Of a DNA stretch of 64,000 bases, positions 9,674 through 21,383 are shown one piece after another. The translations under genes and the position numbers were made by a program. The notes beneath the pieces were generated by a model, which saw nothing but the letters and a program-made list of their open reading frames with translations, made no database searches and was not told the DNA's origin. Source of the stretch: Cyanophora paradoxa (Eukaryota; Glaucocystophyceae; Cyanophorales; Cyanophoraceae); NCBI GenBank assembly GCA_004431415.1, contig QPMI01000062.1:434001-498000 (forward strand). The letters are read 5' to 3'. Within the stretch, counting starts at the first letter, position 1. Each line of letters opens with the position of its first letter.

Positions 9674-12600
9674 ATGCCGAAGCCGCGGCGGCGCTCCCGC
9701 TCGAACACCCCAGAGCGAAGCGGCTCTGAGGAGCCAGAGGAAGATCGTCAACAGCCGTCAGTCCCCCGCGCTCCGCTTTCTCACAATCTCTGCTGACTGC
9801 GGCGCATCCAGACCTGATGACGATGAGGCGAACGAGGAGGAGCAGGAAGAGGAGGAAGAGTTCGCCGAGCCACCGGTCAAAGCTAGCATCGAGTACGATG
9901 GCCCTCAAACTTGGGAAGAAGTCCAGGAGGAGGAGGAGTACTTCGAGGTGCCGATGGAGAATGACGCCCTTGTTCTGGACGATGCAGAAGAGCAGATTGA
10001 GATCGACGAAAACACTGACCCCTTGACGGGAAGGTACGCTAGAGTTTTAAGCTCCTCTCTGCAATTCTGATCCGATGCACACAGGCCCATTTCTCAACTG
10101 CTGGCTGAAGCGAGAGAGGAGGGTGATGATGAACAAGAGGATGAAGACGGAGCCCGTGCGACAAAAAGTCGGCTAACATCTCAGCCAGGGATGTCCCTGT
10201 TGGCCGAGGATTTCGATCCTGTGCAGTATTTTTGCACTGTGCATGCAGCCACTTCCTTCGAGGACCTCCAAGAAGGGCTGGATCGCCTACGTCGTATTGT
10301 GACCGATCAGGCTCAGCAGCTCAAATCGCTTCTCAAGCAACACTTTCACAACTATGTGGCCTGTAAAGAGGCTGTTGAAAGTATAATCATCTCATTTTGG
10401 TTCAAGACAATATAAGCCTTAATCAACCATGTTCAGATATGCAAAGGGAACTTTCGGAGCTTGAGGGCCCAAACATTTTCGTTCAGGGCAACAGCGAGTC
10501 TCTGCAGCAGGCATTCAACGGTATGTCACCCAATTCCCCTTTAAAAAACTGCAGCACTCTAAGAGTCCTCACAGAGGTGTACAAAATTGCATGTCAAATT
10601 TACGACCCCATCATCCAGAGGAAGCAGTTCTCAGATGATGCAAGGAGCGCCCTCCAGCTGCTCCGCAGAATCAACTTTGCCCTTAGTCTACCAGGCCAGT
10701 TGGACGAGCAGTTTGCAAACGTGAGTACTTCTCTAAGAAATAAATCATCCAACCACCTTTCTTCTCACTGTGCTGGCACTGCTTGGCAGCACGAGTATGA
10801 GGGCATCGTGCGAACCCACCAGAAAGCAATGAGTCTGCTCCAGGATTCGAAGGTGCTTGATTAGACATGGTTTTGCCTTTCCTCTGATTGCTGTGTTCCA
10901 GGTTCCACTCCTTCAAAAAGTACTCGAGGAAGTCCAGAAGAAAGTGGATAAGATCCAGCAAACCTTCCTTGACAAGATGGGTGATGCAGCAACCTCGGAG
11001 GAAGAAGCTCTTCGACTTGCTTCATGTGTCCGTGATCTGTCACCAAAGGGGGAGCTGCTTGGACTCATCCTGCAAAGAAAGCTCTCTGTTGCCACGACAG
11101 CCCTCAGGTCGATTCAGCTGTCTTCCCGAGACAGGTTTGTGGACGAGGCCACAAGAGCGTTGTGCACACACGCTTCTTCAATCCCAGTTGTGGCCGATGC
11201 GGTCAGCGGGAAGAAGTCCCTGTCATCAGTTTCTGCTGCGGAAGTCAAGCAGCAGGTTACGGAAACGATCTCTTCTGTGTTCCAGGAGTACGCTAGCCTG
11301 ATCAACCGATGCATAGCAGGTGAGACTGTTCCGATTTCTCTAATTTCCAACGCTGAGGAGTCCATCAAAGACACAGATTCTATCGAGAAGGATGTTGTGC
11401 TTGCGGTTCAGGCAAGCACTTGATGACTAAATCGTTGCTTCGATCGGCTTACCTGTCTGCAGAGAGCATGTGTGACAATTGTGGAGGGTACAAATGCAAA
11501 GCTGCTTGGAAAGAGAATGGAGATATTCACGGCAACAGTGATACAGCAGTTTGTTCTTTCCATGTGGGCCAGCTGCAACAACGGTGATGTTCCTTCAGTG
11601 TCTGTGGGGGCAGCATCTTGACCTTGGCAGCAGACTTGGTCCTCGTCGCTCTCAATGCAGCTGAAGGTCAGCTTGTGGAAGGGTTTTCGTCAACAATCCA
11701 AGCAACCATTGAAAGATCGAGGGGCATTGAATACAACCCTGCTAATGCAATGTTGATTCTCAAGTGTGCTGCTTTACATCGGCATAAAGGACATTAGTGT
11801 GAACTGATCGCTATCCTGCAGGTCCTTCCAAGATTGCTCTCTTGCTTTTTTCGACACGCTCCATCCACAGTTGATGACATCTGCTGCATTTCAGGTCCGA
11901 AATCGCGCGAGGGCAATGATTTCATCTAGTTGAGAGCTGCTGTGCAGATTGCATCTGCTACATCAAAGCTGGCATCGGCTGAGCTGAAGGCCCAATGGGA
12001 CAAGCTCGCCCGCTGCTTGTCGAAGGAGATTCTCGCATCTGATCCCTCTTATCTTCAGGTACCTGATATCGTCAATTTCGTTTGTCTTTCACATGGTTGA
12101 GGAGCGATACTGCAGGTCGTTCAAGAGGCTTGCGGTCACCTGCATGACCTTGCGATCGATTCGATTGGGCGGCAGCTGTGCAAGGCAATCACGAGCAAGT
12201 GCCACGAGGGGCTCCGCGTACCTGCATCCTCAATGAGCGAAGGTCTGTGGTTGACACACGAAAAAAAGGCAGTTGCTTTTCCTAACTCCGTGCAGACATC
12301 CGTGGATTTCTGGTACAAATTCTGCTCGGGTTTGTGGAGCTGCGAACAAAGCTGGAGGAGAGCTTCGGTCCCGTGATTCGACTCGGCATGCGACACTTGC
12401 TCAACACATACGCTGAGATTGCGTATGAGTGCGAACGAGATTCTGACCTGGCTGTCAGTGCTGTATTTTGCCATGCATCCTTTCTGTGCTAAGTTTCGTG
12501 CAGGAATCCCTAAACTTCGAGTTCCGCTTCCTACTTGCTATCTCAGCGCGTGAGGAAGGGAGAGGGTCCCGCTCGTCGTCAAGCGAGTCAAGCCAGAACT

Positions 12601-12773
12601 GGAAACATGTTCTGGAGAAGCTGAGGCTATCTAACTCGCTCTCTGAGGGTTTGGATTTCTCTGAACCCCGTGCACTTCAGGGTTTTGTCTGACGCTTGCA
12701 TGCAGATGCCCTAAAGACGTGCATTCAAAAACACCGCATGGTGCTTGAGGCGTTAGATTTGAGTAAAGCGTAG
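9674..12773 (+). CDS. EXOC2: Exocyst complex subunit Sec5 (EXOC2-like)
   Basis: ATG 9674, stop TAG 12771-12773, about 14 exons. Clear boundaries include 9674-9756, 9812-10033, 10085-10380, 10437-10520, 10575-10720 and 10790-10852, then 10902 onward. The N-terminus is a Ser/Arg patch followed by a long acidic stretch. Then come FDPVQYFCTVHAATSFEDLQ, RIVTDQAQQLKSLLKQHF and NYVACKEAVESI, which match the start of the Sec5 helical-rod domain. DDARSALQLLRRINFALSLP and HEYEGIVRTHQKAMSLL follow, then VPLLQKVLEEVQKKVDKI, IQQFVLSMWASC and a helical C-terminus ending LEALDLSKA. Known role: tethering secretory vesicles to the plasma membrane as part of the octameric exocyst. Codon use and introns are much less GC-rich than in flanking genes, with GTGAGT/GTACGC-type donors and T-richer introns. 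It converges with the RS-protein gene only 74 bases away. Confidence 0.88.
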
Positions 12774-12847
12774 GTTAGACAGCAGACATGAAAGCAGGCA
12801 GTTACACTTCTCAGTTATTTTCAATAGGTCCGTTGCACAGAATCGTA

Positions 12848-13867
12848 TCACTTGTGCCTGGGGGATCGGGATCTCCTCCGTTTCGGGCTCCTGGATCTTG
12901 AACGCGATCTCTTGTGCTTGCTGCTGTGGCCTCGGCCCTCGTTCTTGTTGTCTGCGTCTCTTCGCTCTCGGCTGCGACTGCGACGCCTGTGATTGTGCTT
13001 TTCCTTCTTGTCCCGACTTCTGCTCCTGCTCCTGTCCCTCGATCTTGACCTTCTATGCTTCTTCTGCTCGTCCCTTTTGCGGCCCCTGCTTCGAGAACGA
13101 GAACGATCTCGCTCTCTCCTTGGACTGTTGTCGCTTCTGATCCTCCGCGGCGGGATGTCGACTCGAGCTGACCCAGGTGCCAGGTCGCTTGATGTACGCT
13201 CGATTTCCGTGGCCTTCCTCGGCTGCGGGAGCTCGCTGCGACGCTGAGGTTCATGGCTCTCGTGCCGCTCTTTCGCTGCAAGCGTCGGGTTCGCATCTGA
13301 ATGAGCGCCGCGGCCCTCCCGCTTTGGCGGTGGCGGCTCGTTGGGCGGCAGCTGGGGAGGTGTCACTCCGGATTGCGCGGGGCGCAGCGGCGCCGGGGCC
13401 GCTGCGCTCCGTGAAGAAGACGGGGCGCGCTGGGGCGGCACGTTCGCAGTCGCAGGCGAGTTCTCCTCGTCCTCCTCGTCACCGTAGCCGGCGATGAGCC
13501 CGAGCCCGCTGACCGCACTCGTGCTCGCCTCGAGCTTCGGCTCGCCGAGCTCGCTGAGCACCTTCGCAGCTATGCTGAAGAAGAGCGACTGCGAATGCGG
13601 GTCAAAGCCAGCGCCGCGAAGCGCGCGACGCCTGCACGTACAGTAAGAGCTGGCGTCAAGACCTTCTGGAGCCCGCCCGCCCTCATGTACTTCGCGGTGT
13701 CGGCGACCACAGATTCCGCTCTCTCGTCTGACCAATCGGCCGCCGCCTGCGAGCACGGCGATGAGGGACGTTCGCTCGTGCGACGCGGCAAGCGCATGCA
13801 CCGTGCGTGTGCGCCGCGCGGTCGCCGAACTCGAGCTCCCGCTGGGCGCGGGGGCCGCGCTATCCAT
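12848..13867 (-). CDS. Arg/Ser-rich (RS-domain) nuclear protein, probably splicing-related
   Basis: ATG is the complement of 13865-13867. Two short introns (55 and 74 bases; the second carries TTGAC before its CAG) join MDSAAPAPSGSSSS..., AAADWSDERAESVVADTAKY...AGGLQK and SLFFSIAAKVLSELGEPK. These restore one frame into a Pro-rich linker and a C-terminal RS domain dense in RSRSRS, RDRSRSRS and SPKRRRSRSP. RS domains of this type are phosphorylated and mediate contacts among splicing factors. No RRM, zinc knuckle or complete SURP module is seen, so the exact family is open. An uninterrupted reading of the same frame is also open, so the two introns are a judgement from splice signals and frame. 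Confidence 0.68.
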   Translation of the reverse strand: MDSAAPAPSGSSSSATARRTRTVHALAASHERTSLIAVLAGGGRLVRRESGICGRRHREVHEGGRAPEGLDASSYCTCRRRALRGAGFDPHSQSLFFSIAAKVLSELGEPKLEASTSAVSGLGLIAGYGDEEDEENSPATANVPPQRAPSSSRSAAAPAPLRPAQSGVTPPQLPPNEPPPPKREGRGAHSDANPTLAAKERHESHEPQRRSELPQPRKATEIERTSSDLAPGSARVDIPPRRIRSDNSPRRERDRSRSRSRGRKRDEQKKHRRSRSRDRSRSRSRDKKEKHNHRRRSRSRERRDADNKNEGRGHSSKHKRSRSRSRSPKRRRSRSPRHK

Positions 13868-14131
13868 CAGAGCGAGCGCTCGCAGCGGCTCGGCAGCAGC
13901 TCGGCAGTGGCTCGCCGAGTCGGCAGCGGCTGAGCAGCGGGCCAGCGGCTGAGCAGCGGCTCAGCAGCGAGCAGCCAGGCAGTAGCCTTCTGAGGGGGAT
14001 ACAGGCGAGTTCGACACGGTGAGCAGCTGCAACCACCACACATTCGAATTCATGAGTATAACCTACAGATATTGACATATTACATGGCGCTGCGAGCCAC
14101 CTAGGTGAAAAAACGCGCCCGCGCGGGGCGC
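13868..14131 (-). promoter_or_regulatory. Spacer with degenerate GCTGAGCAGCGG repeats upstream of the RS gene
   Basis: Between the stop of the HMA1-like gene and the start of the RS-protein gene (both on minus). Bases 13885-13985 contain imperfect repeats of CTCGGCAGCAG / GGCTGAGCAGCG, followed by a short AT-rich patch (GATATTGACATATTACATGG near 14066). It probably holds the promoter of the RS-protein gene; no coding evidence. Confidence 0.45.
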
Positions 14132-17100
14132 CTACAGGACGGCCCGCTTGGGCTTCCTGCGGGGGGCGAGGAGGCGGAGGGAGTTGAGGCCGACGAGGAC
14201 GGTGCCGCCCTCGTGGAGGGTCACGGCGAGCCAGAGCGGCAGGCGCCCCGCCAGCGCCGGCATCGACGCCATGAAGCTGCGCGGCGCGTCAGAACGTGCC
14301 GGGCGGGGCGGGGCGGGCGGCGCGGGCGGGGCGGGCGGACATGGTGCAGAGGGCAAAGGCGATGTTCTGCATCATGATGCGGCGGCAGGCGCGGGCCTTG
14401 GCGATGAGCCAGTCGACGAGGAGGAGCTCCTCGTGGATGAGGATGCCGTCGCTCGCCGAGACGGCAGTCGCCGAGGCGAACTTGCCCACCGAGATGCCCA
14501 CGTCCGCCCGCGCCAGCGAGGGGCCTGCCCGCCCGCCCCGCCGTGAGGCCCCGCCGCCGGCTGCGAGGGCCCGCCGGCCGCCCCGCACCGTCGTTGATGC
14601 CGTCCCCGACCATCACGAGGCCGCCCTCGCGCTTCCCGTTCTCCGTCTCCTCCTGCGCGCGGCGCCCCTCAGCGGGGCCGCCGAGGCGCGGGGCGGGGCG
14701 GGGCGGACGGCGTGGATGCGCTCGATCCAGGCGAGCTTGTCCTCGGGCTTGAGGTCGGCGTGGTACTCGTCGATGCCGACCTCGGCCGCCACCTTGCGCG
14801 CGCTGCTCTTGTGGTCCCCCGTCAGGATCACCACCCGCCCTCCCGCCCCTGCCGCCCGCCCCGTCAGCCGCGCGCGCCGGGCGGGGCGGCGGGGCGGGGC
14901 GGCGGGGCGGGGCGGGGCGGACGCGGGGGGCGCCGGAGAGGGCGTGGGAGGCGAGGCGGCGGCGGATGGAGGAGACGGCCATGGCGGCCGTGGGCCGCAC
15001 GGCGTCCACGAAGTGGAAGAGGGTCACCTCCGTGCCCACGAGGAGCGCGCTCACGAGGCCGCCGGCGTCCCGCGCCTCGTCCGCCCGCCGCCGCAGCGCC
15101 TCCCGCCGCCCGTCCGGCAGGCTCCGCAGCGCGTAGTCCACCGTCCCGAAGTAGCAGGGGACCCAGCGCTCGCCGACGCGCGCCTCGGCCTCGAGGCCGT
15201 AGCCCGGGACGCTGCGGAAGGCGCGGAGCTCGACGGCGGGGCCGGGGGTGGCCGGCTGGGGCGAGTCCTCCGAGGAGGACGGGTCCCGCGCGTCCTCCTG
15301 CACGCCGTACTCCATCGCGTGGCGGGCGAGGACGGCGCGGGCGATGGGGTGGACGGCGGTGCGCTCGAGGGCGGCGGCGACGTCGAGGGCGCGGAGGGAG
15401 AACTCGCGGCGGCGGGGGTCGACGCTGGGGAGCTCGGCGCCGCGCGAGGGCCCGGCGTCCATCGAGCCGTCGTCGGGGAGGGGCTCGATGGAGGTGAGGC
15501 ACAGCTCGCCCGTCGTCAGCGTGCCGGTCTTGTCGAAGGCGACGGCCGAGCAGCGGGCGATCGAGTCGAGGGCGTAGCCGCCCTTGAGGAGGAGGCCCTC
15601 GCGGGCGCACGCGGAGATGGCGGAGATGTGCGGGACGGAGGCGGCGATGACGAGGGCGCAGGGCGAGGCCGCCACGAGGAAGCCGAGGGCGCGGTAGAGG
15701 GAGCCCGAGGAGCCCAGGAAGGGGATCTTGAGGAGGAAGGGCGCCGCCGCCGCGAACGCCATCGAGAAGCCGAGGATGGCCTTGGCGTACACGCCCCCGA
15801 ACTCGTCCATCAGGCGCTGCAGCCGCGGCCGCCGCGCGAAGGCGTCCGCCGTGAGCCGCGCCAGCCGCGCCGGCGCCGAGTCCGAGCTCGTCCGCACGGC
15901 CTGCGGGGCCCGGGGGGTCAGATCGCGGGGGCGGGGGCGGGAGGGGCGGGGCGGGGGGGGCGCCTTGAGGGTGAAGAAGCCGTCGACGACGCGGGCGCCG
16001 GCGGGGACCTCGTCGTTGAGGGTCTTCAGCACGGGCAGCGACTCGCCCGTCAGGTGCGCCAGGTCCACCGACGTCGTCCCGAACCTGCCGCCCCGTTCGG
16101 CTCGGCCCAGGCGCCGGCGGGGGCGGGGGCGGGGGCGCACGAGACGACGCCGTCGACGGGGACGCGCTCGCCGGCCTTGACGACGACGTAGTCGCCCACG
16201 CGGATCTGCTCCACGGGCTTCTCGACGGGCAGCGAGCAGTAGGGGCAGCCGCCGTGCGAGCAGTGGTCGACGACCCAGCCCGTGCGCGGCGCCAGCGCCT
16301 GCACCGAGCGCACGTCCATCCGCGCCTTCCGCGTCACCTCCTCCTCCGCCGCCGCCGACACCGAGAAGAGCACGAGCAGCAGCGCCCCCTCGACGGGGTT
16401 GCCCATGAAGAGGGAGAGGAAGGCGGCGACGGTCATGAGGACCTGCGGAGGCGCCGGCGTCAGAGGGCGGGCGGCCCCGCCGCGCCCGGCCCGGCCCCGG
16501 GGCCGCCCGGTCGCACCGAGACGTTGACGTTGGGGGGCAGCTGGAGGACGTCCCCGATGGTGTCCACGAGGGAGGGCAGGCCCGCCAGGAAGAAGACCCC
16601 GCCCAGCGCCACCGTCCGCACGAACTTGACCACTGCCCCCGCGTCGGCCGCCCCGCAGGGCCGAGGCTAGGGGCGGGACGGCGCACCCGTTGCGAGCGGG
16701 GAGGCCGGCGCTAGGAAGCGGAGGAGCGGGGGGCAGAGGAGGGCGACCCCGAACAGGACCGCTGACGCCAGGGAGGCCTGCGCGCGGGCCCGGTCAGGGC
16801 TGCCCGCCCCGGCCAGAGCCGCAGCGCCGCGGCGGCGCGGCGCAGCGGGCGCGCCTTCAGAGAGGTGCGCAATGCGTCGATCTGAGGAAGAACGGCGGTC
16901 GGCGCAAGCCTTCGCAGGGGAGGGGCACGGCGCGCACGAATCGCTCAATGGCCGGGAAGCGGGAGATCCACGCGGAGCCGCCGCCGTGCGAGTGCCCTGC
17001 GCGAAACGCGCGGTCAGCGGATTCGAATCGGACGCCGCGGCGGTTGGCGGCGCGCGAACCGCAAGCGCCGCCGTGGTCGGGGTCGCCGCAGCTGGCCGCG

Positions 17101-17904
17101 TCCTTGTCGTCGGCCGCGGCTGCGGGCGGTCAAAAGAGGCGCGAAAGAGAGGATAAGGAAGAGGGCACCGAGCTCGTTCTGAAGCTTCGAGGAGGAGGAG
17201 CGCGCGCCGGAGAGGGAGGAGTAGGCGACGGACGGGGCTGGCCGAGACGCGCGGGCCGCAGAAGAGCCGTTGCCGTTCTCGGACGGAGAGGAGGGCCCGG
17301 GGGAGGGACGGGCTACGGGGAATTCGTTGGACTTGGGGGGCAGAGCGGACGGGGAAGGAGGGGCAGTAGGCGGCGTAGGGGACGGCGGCCGCCGGGAAGA
17401 GGAGGGCGACCCTGGCCGCATGTGCGCCTGCGGCATCAACGAGTCCGACTCGCTGTGCTGCGACGCGCCCTGCTGGTCGGCTAGGGGGGTGCCGAAGAAG
17501 CCGCGGCGGGCCGCGCGCAGAGACGACATCGTCGAGGGTGGACAGCACTCCGGGTCGGCACAGTCGTTAGGGTCTACGTTATCGAAATCGCTGCGCGACA
17601 GCGGATTCCGGATACTATGAGCTCGCTGCACGCCGTCGGAGCCGCGGCTGAAGGTCGAGCGGCTGCCGAGCTCATCATAGTCGGCGCTGCAGAAGATGCC
17701 GATTCGGCCGGAGAAGCCGCGCTGAAGCCATCGGCTGTTCGAGCGCTTCAAAATACGAGAACGCATTGCTGAGATCGATCCCGCTCCAAGCCGAGCGACC
17801 AGGGGCGGTTGATTGAAGCAGGCGTGCACGCGCTCTCCGAGCGGCGTGCTCTCGTGGCGCCTCCGCAGGGCCTCTCCTGCGCCAAGTAGCGTAAAGGCCG
17901 CCAT
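14132..17904 (-). CDS. HMA1: HMA1-like P1B-type (P1B-4) heavy-metal-transporting ATPase
   Basis: ATG complements 17902-17904 and the stop complements 14132-14134. Exon 1 is a long Ser/Arg/Pro-rich leader (MAAFTLLGAGEALRRRHEST...) that could be a targeting sequence. A Cys/His-rich segment follows, spliced as SCGDPDHGGACGHSHGGG (about 16960-17085). The catalytic core, in order: LTGES actuator motif (about 16045), SPCALV in the transport helix (about 15660), DKTGTLTTGE with the phosphorylated Asp (about 15530), GDGIND (about 14600) and HEGGTVLVGLNSLR near the end (about 14200). An SPC rather than CPC motif plus the HEGGT...LNSLR helix define the P1B-4/HMA1 group, whose plant members act in the chloroplast envelope on Zn, Cu, Ca or Co. 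Introns are short and GC-rich. The metal specificity is not decided here. Family assignment is strong. Confidence 0.9.
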
Positions 17905-18251
17905 CGCTGAACGAACGTCGACATCTGCGCGTGCATAGTTAGTCCAACTGCGGTGCTGCTTCAACGTCGGCCGAGGCCGAAGGGGGCGTTAGTAATGCCT
18001 AGATCGGTCAATTTGGATCGCAATAAACCATCGGCCAGGACGGTGGACCCAGCCGCGCGGCGCCGAAAGGATGTCTGATTGCGCGGCGGAAACGCGGTCG
18101 GCGAACCTCGACGCTCCATTCTCGACGCACTCCTTCGACGGAGCACAGCCAAAGGAGCGCCGAGCTTGAGGCGCGTGTCCTCCACAGGGGGATAGATTGG
18201 GACCGGGTACACAAAGTCTAGGCAACGGTGTCGTGGACGCCGCCCGGCGGG
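17905..18251. promoter_or_regulatory. Divergent promoter region, HMA1-like / coiled-coil gene
   Basis: 347 bases between the minus-strand ATG at 17904 and the plus-strand ATG at 18252. No coding exon is supported. The segment is less GC-rich than either gene body and includes TTGGATCGCAATAAACC near 18010. Promoter function is inferred from orientation only. Confidence 0.45.
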
Positions 18252-20805
18252 ATGACTTCGTCTTCATTCAGGCACAGCTACGAATTGCCGCCAGGGGCAG
18301 AGCGCGGCATCCTCAGCCCGTCAGAGCTGCTGCACAGGAGGGAGCTCGTCCGAGTCCACGAGCTCTGGCAGGTCTGTTGCTGCACAGCGCGCCGTAGCTA
18401 GCCGCGCCGCCGACGTGGCTCGCAGGGCACCAAGGATGAGCTGCGGGAGGTGAAATCGAGGTGCGAGATCCCCCGCTGCCTCCGTGGCGTCAGCGGCGTC
18501 TCCCGAACGTACTTCCTGCAGGCTCTCTGACATCGAGCGAAACCGGAAGGAGGCCCACGCCCTCCGGTGCGCGGAGCAGCCGGACCCGCAACGGCTCGAG
18601 GCCGAGACGCTTAGGCCCGCGCAGGGAGCGCCAGCATGCGGAGGAGATCCAGACGCTGCAGATGGCGCTGCTGGAGGCGAAGGACCGGGGGCGGTACCTC
18701 GAGATCCAGCTAAGCTCGAGCCGCTCGGAGCGGGAGCGGGCGGAGCGGGAGACGGCGAGCCTCGCGCTGCGGCTCCAGGCCCGCCGCCCCGCCGCCCCGC
18801 GCCCCCCGCGCCGCGCGCTCACGCCCCGCAGGAGGCGGAGCACGCGCTGAGCGAGAAGAACCTGCTCTGCGAGAAGCTGACGCAGCAAGTGCGGGCGCTC
18901 GGCACGCAGGCGAGCGGGGCGGGGCGGGGCCGGGGCCGGGCCGAGCCGGGCGGGGCGGGCCTGAGGGGCGGCAGGTGGACGAGGTGGAGCGGCTGCGGGA
19001 GGAGTTCGCGGCGCGCTCCGGGGAGGAGCTGCGGCGGCAGCTGGAGAGTCTCTCGCACAAGGAGCGGCGCCTGGCGGAGCTCGAGGAGCGCGCCGCGGGG
19101 CTCTACGCCGAGACCAGCGAGTGGCGCGAGCTCGCCGCCAAGCACGAGGCCCGCGCCGCCGCCCTCCAGCAGCGCGCCGACGGTGCGCGGCGCCGGGCGG
19201 GGCGGGGCGGGGCGGGCGGCCTGGGCGCGCTGAGGCGGGGCGGGCGGGGCAGGGCTGGAGGGCCAGAACCGGGAGCTGAAGGGGGCGATCGACGCGGCGC
19301 GGGGCGACATCGCGCGGCTCGACGAGATGCGCCGCACGGAGGCCGACCTCCGCGAGCAGGCCGAGAGCCTCAAGGTCCGAGGCGGGCGCCGCGGGCCGCC
19401 CCCGCCCGCCGGCTGAGCCGTGCGCGGCAGCGGGACTGCGGGCGGCTGATGCAGCTGCTGGGGTCCACGGCGGAGTACGGCTCGCTGGTGGAGGCGCTGG
19501 AGGACGCGGGGGGCACGGCGCACTTCGTCGCCCCGCAGCCCGGGGCCTCCCTCGCCGGCGTCCCCCACCGGCCCCTCGACGTCCGCCCCGGCCCTCCGCC
19601 CCGCCCCGCCCCACCGCGGGGAGCGACGCGGAGCAGGCGGAGGAGGGCCCGAGGGGGCGGGAGGAGGGCGGGCGCTGGGTGCCGGGCGAGGTGCGGGCGC
19701 TCCTGCTGGAGGCGCGCCGGCTGCACGCCCCGGGCCTCCCCGCGGCCCTCGTGGACGAGCTGCTGCTGCGCATCCACGCGGTGTACCGCGCGCGCGAGGC
19801 CCGCCGCGTGGCCCGCCTCCGCAAGCGCTACAACGAGCAGCTCGCCGACCTCCGCCGCCAGCTCTCCCAGAGGCCCGCCCGCCCGCCTGCTCGCTTCCCG
19901 GCCCGCCTCTGCCCCGCCCTGAGGCGGCGCAGGGTGCCCTACCGGGACGTGGTGAAGCTCGCGGAGTTCGAGCGCGTGCGGAACTCCCTGCAGGCCTCGG
20001 GCAAGGCCCGCGCCGGCGCGCCGCACCCCAACCCCGCCCGCATTCCCGCCGCCTCGGCGCCTCTGAGGGGGCGGGCAGCGCCGAGCACGGGGAAGCAGCG
20101 GGCGGCGGAGTCGGAGGAGCGGCTGCTGCAGACGACGATGCAGACCGTCGACGACCTCACCCGCCAGGTCCGAGGGCGCGGGGGCGGGCGGGGGCGGAGG
20201 CGGCGGCGGGGCCGAGGGCGGGGGCGGGGCCCGGCGCAGGTGTCGGAGTTCGCGGAGGAGAACCGGGCGCTGCGGGAGCGGCTGACGGCAGCGACGCACC
20301 GGCACGAGGACCAGCACTTCCTCGACGGCGCCGCCTGGTTCGGCTCCCGCGCCGTCGACTACATCGACCGCTCCCGCGACGCCGTCCGCCCGCCCCGCCC
20401 CGCCCCGCCCCGCCCTCCCCCCCGCGACCCGGAGGCGCGGGCAGGTGGAGGTGGTGACGCGGGAGTACCGGGAGAAGCTGCTGCAGGCCTCCCGCGACGA
20501 CCCCTCCGCCTTCCTCCGCATCGCCAAGATCCAGGCCCGCCCCCCCCGCCCCGCCCCCTGAGATTTCCCTTCCGGCCGGCCCTCACCGCCCCGCAGAGCG
20601 CGTTCCTCGAGGACCTCACCCGCCGCGTCACCCTCGGGCGGTGCCCCGCCGCCCCCTCACCCCCCCGCCCCCGCCCCGCCCGGGAGCCGACGGCGGGTCG
20701 CGGGGCAGGGAGCGGGTGCGGCACCTGTTCGAGCGGGTGCTGGGGGCGCTGGAGGAGGGCCAGCCTCTGCCCCGCGTCGGCCTCGACGGCGACTCCGACG
20801 CCTGA
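18252..20805 (+). CDS. Long coiled-coil protein, possibly cytoskeletal or ciliary
   Basis: ATG 18252, stop TGA 20803-20805. Exons joined by frame give MTSSSFRHSYELPPG..., LSDIERNRKEAHALR, EEIQTLQMALLEAKDRGRYL, EAEHALSEKNLLCEKLTQQV, VDEVERLREEFAARSGEELR, ELAAKHEARAAALQQRAD, then DCGRLMQLLGSTAEYGSLVE. A globular-looking part follows (VPGEVRALLLEARRLHAP, VDELLLRIHAVYRAREARR), with further coils (RAAESEERLLQTTMQTVDDL, VSEFAEENRALRERL) and the tail HLFERVLGALEEGQPLPRVG. Three introns (18779-18831, 18910-18974, 20535-20596) change frame and contain no usable GT, so GC donors are required. Heptad-rich, no enzymatic motif. A structural role in centrosome, cilium or cytoskeleton is only a guess from composition. 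Confidence 0.72.
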
Positions 20806-20874
20806 CGCCCCCACGAGCAGCGCTCTCTCTTAATACAAAACAAAGCAAAGCGAAGCGAGGCCGCCTACGCTGCG

Positions 20875-21347
20875 CTACTGCGGCTGCGGCTGCGGCCGCC
20901 ACGCCGCCGACCCGGGCGCGGACGGGGCGCCGGGGCGGTCGGGGCGGCGCCGGCGACGGGGCTGACCCGCGCCGCGGGCGCGGCGGGGGAGGGATCGCCG
21001 GACGAGGGCGCCAGCCGCCGACGCCGTGGGGGCCATATGCATGCCAGCGGGGGCCGCGGGCGGGGCGCGTGGCAAGCCGGCGGGGGCGCGACGGCGGGGC
21101 GAGGGGCGCCGGCCACGGGCGCCACCGCGCACGGCACCGGCGGCTTGGGGAGAGAGGGGCCTGCGGGAGGGGCGCCGCGGCCGCCGCAGGGCCCCGCGGG
21201 ACGAAGGCGCTGGGCGGGGCCGGCTGGGAGGAGAAGGGCGCGTTGGGGGCAGGCGGGGCGGGGCGGGCAGCGGGGCGGGGCAGTGGCCGGCGGCGCGGGG
21301 GCCGACGGCTGCGGCGGCTGCGAGGAGCTGGAAGAGCCAGCCGTCGG

Positions 21348-21383
<36 letters not shown>

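Noticed and set aside
11406-11462. GC-AG intron (CAG|GCAAGC) in the Sec5 gene as decisive evidence
   Set aside because: A GTTCAG donor six bases upstream keeps the same frame, so it is compatible with but does not prove GC usage.
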